A stretch of 45,710 bases of DNA from an uncultured Clostridia bacterium. GTDB taxonomy: Bacteria; Bacillota; Clostridia; Oscillospirales; Butyricicoccaceae. Below the pieces are notes generated by a model, which worked only from the letters and a program-made list of their open reading frames with translations, ran no database searches and was not told the origin of the DNA. The stretch covers positions 1 through 45,710 of the forward strand of contig CAJUJQ010000006.1 in NCBI GenBank assembly GCA_910586575.1, written 5' to 3'. Shown here in pieces: positions 40,349-45,710 of this stretch. Every line of letters starts with the position of its first letter. Position 1 is the stretch's first letter. The position numbers and the translations under genes were made by a program.

Positions 40349-41208
40349 TTGGCCTTCACCTTCCACTTCCCGAGCATGCCGGTTTTCTTCTTTTCCCTGC
40401 CCTCATCCATCAGCTCGGCAATCAGCACCTGGCGCAGCACCTCCGGGGTGAGGTGGCGCTTGAGCATGCCGCCGATGGCGACCGAAATGCCGCCGGTTTC
40501 CTCCGAAACCACGACCAGCACCGCGTCCGAGGTCTCGCTCATGCCGACCGCCGCGCGGTGGCGAGTACCCAGCTCGCGCGAAAGGTTCTGGCTGCCCGAT
40601 AGCGGGAGCACGCACCCGGCAGCGAGTACGCGGGCATTTCGCACCAGCATCGCGCCGTCATGCAGGGGGGAGTTGTGGAAAAAGATGTTTTTAATCAGCT
40701 CAGCTGAAGGCGCGGCGTCGACCTGCGTGCCGGTCTTGATGATTTCGCCGAGCTTCTCCTGCCGCTCACAGACGATGAGCGCGCCGGTTTTGGTCTGGCT
40801 CATGGAGGCGCAGGCGGTGACAATGGCTGTAATCATGGATTCCACGTCGCCTTTTTCTTCCTCGTGGCCGATCAGGATTTTGGTCAGGCTACCCTTGCCG
40901 AGCTGTTCGAGCATGCGGCGCAGCTCGGGCTGGAAAATGATAAGCGCGCCCATTAATCCAAAGCTCATGACCTGCTCAAACACCCAGCTGATGGTGTTCA
41001 GGTAAAAGAAATTCGCAACCGCCATCGCAAGGAACAGCACAAGGATGCCCTTAGCCAGCCGGAAGGCGGCGGTATCCCGCAGCAGCCTCATGCCACGGTA
41101 AATCAGGTAGGCGACCAGCGCGATGTCGATATAGTCGCTGATCCCCGCCATTCGGAAAAGGGCAACAAAGGTTGCCCATAATTCTCTTAAATTCTGTTCT
41201 AACTGCAT
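40345..41208 (-). CDS. cdaA: Diadenylate cyclase CdaA
   Basis: A 287-residue membrane enzyme that makes cyclic di-AMP from ATP. Three hydrophobic helices (about residues 20-40, 45-65 and 70-90) precede the DAC domain with its DGA motif (SPLHDGAMLV) and RHR motif (LGTRHRAAVG). The ATG at 41208 has AGGGTG just upstream; a GTG three codons earlier is less likely. It has a clear promoter at 41329-41357 and leads the cdaA-cdaR-COG2509 operon. Cyclic di-AMP controls potassium and cell wall in Firmicutes. Confidence 0.96.
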   Translation of the reverse strand: MQLEQNLRELWATFVALFRMAGISDYIDIALVAYLIYRGMRLLRDTAAFRLAKGILVLFLAMAVANFFYLNTISWVFEQVMSFGLMGALIIFQPELRRMLEQLGKGSLTKILIGHEEEKGDVESMITAIVTACASMSQTKTGALIVCERQEKLGEIIKTGTQVDAAPSAELIKNIFFHNSPLHDGAMLVRNARVLAAGCVLPLSGSQNLSRELGTRHRAAVGMSETSDAVLVVVSEETGGISVAIGGMLKRHLTPEVLRQVLIAELMDEGREKKKTGMLGKWKVKAK

Positions 41209-41328
41209 ATTCTGCACCCTATCTTCTGCAAAAATGTAACATTCATAAAGTGACGCGGCGCAGGGCCGCTGCCAGATGCCGGACGGTAATAAGGGAGGGG
41301 CGCGCGACGCCCATACCTATATGATTTT

Positions 41329-41357
41329 ATCTTACCACAGACAGCGTCCCTTGTGAA
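41329..41357 (-). promoter_or_regulatory. Promoter of the cdaA operon
   Basis: Minus strand: TTCACA (41352-41357), 17-nt spacer, TAAGAT (41329-41334). It gives a leader of about 115 nt. The gene-free stretch 41209-41587 holds this promoter, the leader and the NUDIX terminator; between 41358 and 41514 I see nothing else. Confidence 0.65.
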
Positions 41358-41514
41358 GGGTCGGGCAGCAAAATTCACATAATTTTCATCACTCTTACTA
41401 AATTGGCAGCAACGCCTTTGGGCATCCTGCTGGGACAGTGCCCATATCCCCTTTTCTGGTATCGCCGAAGCTGGTTTGATATTGAAGTTGAACGGCGGCG
41501 GAATCCCATGCGGC

Positions 41515-41559
41515 AAAAAAAAGAACGGAAATACCCATTTTCAGGGTATCCCGCCCGTT
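41515..41559 (-). terminator. Rho-independent terminator of the NUDIX-DUF4230-MFS genes
   Basis: On the minus strand, a stem made of AACGG and ATACCC blocks with an internal loop (41524-41559; loop TGAAAAT) runs into eight T residues (41515-41522). Confidence 0.8.
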
Positions 41560-41587
41560 TTGTGATATTGCATTTTGCGAATCGTCA

Positions 41588-42037
41588 TCATGGCAGCCTC
41601 TCCATGCGGCTGTCCAGATACGCCTGAATCTGGACGGCGTTCATGGCGGAAATTGGCTGCGGCAGCGCATCCGGCGGGTAGAACCCGACCCGGCGGGCTT
41701 CGCCGTCCTCCGCCGTCAGCGTGCCGGTATAATCGCGGCTGACATACACGATATCAATCCCGCAAACCTCATTGCCGTCCGGGTACACATGATTCAGCGG
41801 CGCGCCCGAAAACACGCCCAGCAGGGACAGCTCCCCCACCACAAGGCCGCATTCCTCGCGCACCTCGCGGCGTGCCGCGTCCTCCACGGTTTCGTCGATT
41901 TCGACCCTGCCGCCCGGATAGCTCCACGTACCGTCATCCTGACGCTGCTGCATCAATATCCGGCCCGCGTCATCCACAACAATAACGCTTGCGCCGGTCT
42001 GCACGCGCACCGGCGTGCCGTTTGGGGAAAGGCGCAT
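41588..42037 (-). CDS. NUDIX hydrolase
   Basis: A 149-residue pyrophosphohydrolase with an intact Nudix box: GGRVEIDETVEDAARREV then REECGL, matching G-x5-E-x7-REUxEExGU. The N-terminal strand VIVVDDAGRILMQQR is typical of the family. The substrate (oxidised nucleotides, nucleotide sugars or others) cannot be read from the sequence. AAGGAGG lies ten bases before the ATG. It is the last gene before the terminator at 41515. Confidence 0.9.
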   Translation of the reverse strand: MRLSPNGTPVRVQTGASVIVVDDAGRILMQQRQDDGTWSYPGGRVEIDETVEDAARREVREECGLVVGELSLLGVFSGAPLNHVYPDGNEVCGIDIVYVSRDYTGTLTAEDGEARRVGFYPPDALPQPISAMNAVQIQAYLDSRMERLP

Positions 42038-42061
42038 TCCGAAACAGCCTCCTTCTATGGT

Positions 42062-42688
42062 TCACGGTTCCGCACGGACGGTCAGCGTATAACCGTCCAT
42101 CCCCGGCAGCACGGTCAGCAGCGCTTCCACAGCGGCGCGCGCTTTTTCATCCGCGGAAACGAGCAAGCCCTTTTCAATGGCTTTTTGCTCCACGGACTGC
42201 TTTTCCGTCTTGGTAAAACCGGTGTAATCCTCAATTTTAATGGGGTTAAAAATATTATGGCTCTCGTCAAAGACCTCGATACTGTCCTCTGGAATCTCAT
42301 GCGACAAAATCTTCGCGGCAGGCAGGGTAACGGTCACGGTATCCCCGGAAACCGCCGCCTGCGCCGTGCTTAAATCCACGCCCGCTTTGATGAACCCGTC
42401 GTAGGAAACCAGAAAGCTCTTGGTCGTAAACGGCACCTTCCAGCCGTAGAAATCCACCTGGTTTTCAAACTTGCCCATATTGGTATAATGGTACTCCACC
42501 GAAACCAGCTCCTGCACGCTGCGAAGCTGCTCCCCGAGCAAATCGCTGGAAATGACCGGCGGCTTTTCGCGCCCGCCATAGGCAGCGCCGCCCAGGAACA
42601 CCGCGCCCAGCAGGACGCAAAGCAGCAGCAACAGCCCCAATTTCCGTTTCAGCCGCAGGCCGCGCGGCTTTGCTTCCCGTTCACGCAT
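42062..42688 (-). CDS. DUF4230-family membrane-anchored protein
   Basis: A 208-residue protein with a basic N-terminus, one transmembrane helix (about residues 16-36) and an extracytoplasmic domain with the DUF4230 pattern (LVSVEYHYTNMGKFENQ, FLVSYDGFIKAGVDL, LPAAKILSHEIPEDSIEVFDESHNIF). The function is unknown. The ATG at 42688 has AAAGGAGTGGG upstream and is preferred to a start nine codons earlier. It probably shares the MFS promoter. Confidence 0.85.
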   Translation of the reverse strand: MREREAKPRGLRLKRKLGLLLLLCVLLGAVFLGGAAYGGREKPPVISSDLLGEQLRSVQELVSVEYHYTNMGKFENQVDFYGWKVPFTTKSFLVSYDGFIKAGVDLSTAQAAVSGDTVTVTLPAAKILSHEIPEDSIEVFDESHNIFNPIKIEDYTGFTKTEKQSVEQKAIEKGLLVSADEKARAAVEALLTVLPGMDGYTLTVRAEP

Positions 42689-42748
42689 AGCGTCCCACTC
42701 CTTTCCACACAGCATCCTGTCCGGCGTCTTTTCTCTCCGGCCCGGAAA

Positions 42749-44365
42749 CTATTGCATCAAATCATCCGACGATTCCAAGGGTTCCTCGTGCAGCTCCGTC
42801 CCCGCCGGGATATCCTCCACATATGGCATCTCCGAAGCAGCCGCGTCTGTATAATATCCGGCATCCTCCGGGTAATCCTCCTCCGGAAGCAAAACATCCT
42901 CCACAGGGTCTGCCAAATCGTCAAATTCCATTTCCTTCAAGAACGGTTCGGCGCTTTCCGGCAACGGGACGGGCTCATATTCCGTAAACCGCAGCGCGGA
43001 ACGGTATGCCTTGATCCCGTCAAAATCGTCCACGGGGTCATAGTCCCCGAGCGGTTCCAGGGCGGCGTATTCATCCAAATCCGCGAATTCGTCCAAATCA
43101 ATGAACGCATCCGGCTCGGCGAATGCGTCAAGCGCCGCGACTTCCTCATCCTCCAATAACGGGTCGGCAAACTCCTCCGACTGCGCCGACCAATCAGGGC
43201 AGGCACGCCGCGCGGCCTTTTTGCCCGTGAGCATCTGCCCAAGCAGGAAGCCCACCGCCAGGAACAGCACAAGCGCCATCACCGGCATCGTGCGCATTCC
43301 AAACTGCCCTCCAACGGCGCCCGCAGCCACCGACGCCAGCCCCGCCCCGGCAGAATGCCACATCAGGAGCGCGGAAAGTGTCGCGCTGCCGCCCCCGTTG
43401 ACCTCAAGCGCGGCGGAAAACAGCAGCTGCCACAGGCCGGACAGCCCAATCCCGATAAAGCACATCGCAAACCAGAAGATCTTCCCGTCCGGCACGGCGG
43501 CGCACAGGCCGAGCGCACAGACCAGCAGCAGGCTGAGCACGGAAGAAAGCCCCTGCGGCGTGACCCGCCCGGCAAGGGCAATACAGGTCAGCCGTCCCGC
43601 GAAAGCGCAGGCGCAGATAATCGCGACCGCAGCCGAAGCAATCAGCAAGGTATAGCCCAGCGTGTGGGTCATATAAGCACCCATCCATCCCACCGCAAGT
43701 GTTTCCGCAGCGGCATACAGGGTAACGATAAAAAAGCAGCCATACATCCGCTGCATCCGCACCGCCGAGCGGAATTCCGAGCGCCAGCGCTCCATCCGCA
43801 CCGCCGCCAAACGCGGGAACGGTACCAGCGTATGCAGCACTGCGGCTACGCCCGCAGCCACACCAAACACAAAATATACCTTCCGCCAACCATAGCCCAG
43901 ATGGGTCATCACGCCGCCGCATGCCGCGCCGAAAACAGCCCCCAGGCTGGCTGCCGCCGCGCAGGAGGGCATGCAGTCCGCCACCGGCATCCGGCCCAGC
44001 GCGCTGACAGCCGCCGCCCCTGCGGGCAGAACAAAAACAGCCGCCGTCCCAAGCAGGGCGAGGCCAAGGCATACCAGCCAGAACCGGTCCGCGTAAGAAA
44101 GGCACACCGCAGACACCGCGCCCACCGCCAGCGCAAGGCTGACCGAAAAATGGCGTCCGGCAGCGGAAAGCAGCCTCCCGGCGAACGGGCCGACAACAAT
44201 ATATGGAATACAGCCAGCGGCAAAAAGCAAGCCGGACCAGCCAAGCCCGTGCCCAAAGTCTGCGGAAATCAGCGCGGCGAGCGGCGCAAGCAGCGCCTGG
44301 GACATCGCAAACACGCTGACCGCAAGCCAGGTCATGACAGCCGGCAGGATGCGTTTCAGCTTCAT
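42749..44365 (-). CDS. MFS transporter with long acidic C-terminal tail
   Basis: A 538-residue protein. Residues 1 to about 379 form 12 hydrophobic helices of a major facilitator, with the loop-like motif GPFAGRLLSAAGRHF after helix 2. The last 159 residues are a hydrophilic tail with 49 Asp/Glu by my count (such as DLDEFADLDEY and DYDPVDDFD), unusual for MFS proteins. The ATG at 44365 has TGGAGG ten bases upstream, better than the frame 14 codons longer. The substrate is unknown. The promoter at 44397-44424 carries a palindrome. Confidence 0.85.
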   Translation of the reverse strand: MKLKRILPAVMTWLAVSVFAMSQALLAPLAALISADFGHGLGWSGLLFAAGCIPYIVVGPFAGRLLSAAGRHFSVSLALAVGAVSAVCLSYADRFWLVCLGLALLGTAAVFVLPAGAAAVSALGRMPVADCMPSCAAAASLGAVFGAACGGVMTHLGYGWRKVYFVFGVAAGVAAVLHTLVPFPRLAAVRMERWRSEFRSAVRMQRMYGCFFIVTLYAAAETLAVGWMGAYMTHTLGYTLLIASAAVAIICACAFAGRLTCIALAGRVTPQGLSSVLSLLLVCALGLCAAVPDGKIFWFAMCFIGIGLSGLWQLLFSAALEVNGGGSATLSALLMWHSAGAGLASVAAGAVGGQFGMRTMPVMALVLFLAVGFLLGQMLTGKKAARRACPDWSAQSEEFADPLLEDEEVAALDAFAEPDAFIDLDEFADLDEYAALEPLGDYDPVDDFDGIKAYRSALRFTEYEPVPLPESAEPFLKEMEFDDLADPVEDVLLPEEDYPEDAGYYTDAAASEMPYVEDIPAGTELHEEPLESSDDLMQ

Positions 44366-44396
44366 CAGGGAACCTCCAAATGATCTACCGATTCTA

Positions 44397-44424
44397 ATTA
44401 TAAACATTTATCGAATAAATGCAA
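44397..44424 (-). promoter_or_regulatory. Promoter of the MFS gene with overlapping palindromic operator
   Basis: Minus strand: TTGCAT (44419-44424), 16-nt spacer, TATAAT (44397-44402). Inside lies CATTTAT-CGA-ATAAATG (44405-44421), a perfect 7-bp inverted repeat that overlaps the -35 box and fills the spacer, the place expected for a repressor site. The repressor is not in the window. Confidence 0.65.
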
Positions 44425-44556
44425 GAGGTTTTTCCCTATTTCCCCCGGATGGGCGGAAATTTCCTGCGCGTTTGGAGTAAGCTCAGGGCAACTCCCCGCG
44501 CGGCGGGATACATAATCTGCCCGTTCCTGTAAAAACTGAAATTTGAGGTGAAAGGC

Positions 44557-45222
44557 TTGATTACGCTTGAAAATATCTGTAAAATATATGATAGAAATTG
44601 TGTCGAAGCGCTCCGCAATGTGTCATTGGCTGTCGCCGACGGGGATTACCTTTCGGTGACCGGCGCTTCCGGTTCCGGGAAAAGCACGCTGATGCACATC
44701 CTGGGGCTGCTTGACGCGCCCACCAGCGGACGCTACCTGCTCGACGGGCAGGACGTTTCCGCGCTGACGTCCGACGAGCGCGCCGCGCTGCGCGGGCAGG
44801 CCATCGGCTTTATCTTCCAGTCGTTCCGGCTGCTTCAGGATTTGTCCGCGCTGGAGAATGTCGCGCTGCCGCTGGCGTTCCAGGGCGTGCCGGAACGGGA
44901 ACGGCTGGCGCGCGCCCGCCGCCTGCTGGACGCGGTCGGCCTTGCGGACCGTGCGCCCCACCGCCCGCGTGAGCTTTCCGGCGGGCAGCAGCAGCGCGTC
45001 GCGATTGCCCGCGCCCTTGCCGCCGGGCCGCGCGTCCTGCTCGCCGACGAGCCGACCGCCGGGCTGGACCCCGCCGCCTGCCGCGATACCCTCGCCCTGT
45101 TTGACCGCCTCCACGCGGACGGGCACACCATTATCCTGATTACCCACGACCCCGCCGCAGCCGCCCGCGCTGCCCGGCGCGTCACCATCCACGCGGGACA
45201 GCTGAAGGAGGAACCACATTGA
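44557..45222 (+). CDS. ABC transporter ATPase (MacB/LolD type), no permease adjacent
   Basis: A 221-residue ABC ATPase with Walker A GASGSGKST, Q-loop FIFQSFRLLQDL, signature LSGGQQQR and Walker B VLLADEPTAGLDP, all intact and typical of the MacB/LolD group. The start is probably TTG (44557-44559), with GAGGTG six bases upstream; the GTG at 44548 falls on that site. No FtsX-like permease is adjacent in the window. Instead the gene overlaps a dCMP deaminase gene as TTGA (45219-45222). Confidence 0.85.
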   Translation: MITLENICKIYDRNCVEALRNVSLAVADGDYLSVTGASGSGKSTLMHILGLLDAPTSGRYLLDGQDVSALTSDERAALRGQAIGFIFQSFRLLQDLSALENVALPLAFQGVPERERLARARRLLDAVGLADRAPHRPRELSGGQQQRVAIARALAAGPRVLLADEPTAGLDPAACRDTLALFDRLHADGHTIILITHDPAAAARAARRVTIHAGQLKEEPH

Positions 45223-45707
45223 CCAGACGGGACAAAACCAACTATTACCTTGATATGGCAGAGGTCGCCAGCGAGCGCGGCACCTGCCTGCGCCGCAATT
45301 ATGGCGCGGTGATCGTCAAGAATGATATCATTGTTTCTACCGGCTATGTCGGCGCGCCACGCGGGCGGGCGAACTGCATCGACCTGGGCTTCTGTATGCG
45401 GCAGAAGCTGAAAATCCCACGCGGGGAACGCTACGAATTCTGCCGCTCGGTGCACGCCGAGGCAAACGCCATTATTGCGGCTTCCCGCGACCAGATGCTG
45501 GGCGCGACGCTCTACCTCTGCGGCAAGGAGATGGAAACCGGCGAGCTGGTCGCTAACGCCGACTGCTGCACCATGTGCAAGCGCATGATTATCAACGCGG
45601 GGATTACCCATGTTTCCATCCGCCGCACGCATGATACATATGAAACGATTGACGTGCAGTCCTGGGTCGAGCATGACGACATCCTGAACGAACAGACGGG
45701 ATATTAA
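45219..45707 (+). CDS. Deoxycytidylate (dCMP) deaminase, ComEB type
   Basis: A 162-residue zinc-dependent deaminase that converts dCMP to dUMP for thymidylate synthesis. The zinc and proton-shuttle motifs are SVHAEANAI (His, Glu) and CCTMC (two Cys). The start is a TTG overlapping the ABC gene's stop codon, with AAGGAGG nine bases upstream. Length fits ComEB-type proteins (about 160 residues). The pairing with an ABC ATPase is odd. Confidence 0.9.
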   Translation: MTRRDKTNYYLDMAEVASERGTCLRRNYGAVIVKNDIIVSTGYVGAPRGRANCIDLGFCMRQKLKIPRGERYEFCRSVHAEANAIIAASRDQMLGATLYLCGKEMETGELVANADCCTMCKRMIINAGITHVSIRRTHDTYETIDVQSWVEHDDILNEQTGY

Positions 45708-45710
45708 AGA

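Noticed and set aside
1..45710. CRISPR arrays, rRNA, tRNA, insertion sequences or replication origin
   Set aside because: No regularly spaced repeats, no conserved rRNA or tRNA segments, no transposase motifs and no DnaA-box cluster were seen on either strand.

Overview
The window looks like the chromosome of a high-GC Gram-positive anaerobe of the class Clostridia, most likely an Oscillospirales (Ruminococcaceae/Butyricicoccaceae-like) bacterium. This is inferred from gene content: PASTA-domain kinase PrkC with phosphatase Stp, RemA, diadenylate cyclase CdaA with YbbR-domain CdaR, class III fructose-1,6-bisphosphatase, DUF5685, and the conserved order yicC-remA-gmk-rpoZ-coaBC-priA-def-fmt-rsmB-rlmN-stp-prkC-rsgA. 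No rRNA, tRNA, CRISPR array, transposase or integrase was recognised.

Layout. 1-1181: a membrane-anchored polysaccharide deacetylase and a small upstream gene (minus). 1265-7441 (plus): glycogen debranching enzyme with its own promoter and terminator, then promoter-lonA-ysxC-zinc-ribbon membrane protein-terminator. 7530-12702: a lantibiotic/antimicrobial-peptide immunity module, with a histidine kinase and response regulator (minus) divergent from an ABC ATPase, two ABC-2 permeases and a small helical protein (plus); the divergent region carries phased direct repeats. 12763-18534 (minus): PAP2 phosphatase, class III FBPase, a DUF6440 protein, a broken nucleotidyltransferase, an acetyltransferase-kinase fusion and an iron alcohol dehydrogenase. 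18592-34312 (minus): a long translation, replication and signalling cluster from yicC to rsgA, with 4-nt start/stop overlaps at several junctions. 34359-36568: membrane protein, J-domain protein and DUF5685 protein. 36658-41357: RseC-like protein, a repeat, COG2509 flavoprotein, cdaR and cdaA. 41515-44424: NUDIX hydrolase, DUF4230 protein and an MFS transporter with an acidic tail. 44557-45707 (plus): a lone ABC ATPase coupled to dCMP deaminase.

The cluster between fmt and the zinc peptidase is interrupted by two low-GC single-gene units (DUF3795; QueG-like ferredoxin reductase). Each has a similar short repeat on its left and a copy of the 3' end of fmt on its right. One copy is the real fmt terminus; the other is a stranded, slightly diverged terminus with its own stop codon. 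This tandem architecture, with no recombinase in sight, is the most unusual thing here and looks like serial site-specific acquisition at the end of fmt.

Other points worth a second look are dispersed intergenic hairpin repeats, a Shine-Dalgarno sequence buried in a perfect hairpin before the DUF5685 gene, a PrkC kinase with HQD in place of HRD, and the fused acetyltransferase-kinase. All similarity statements come from reading motifs by eye; no database search was run.
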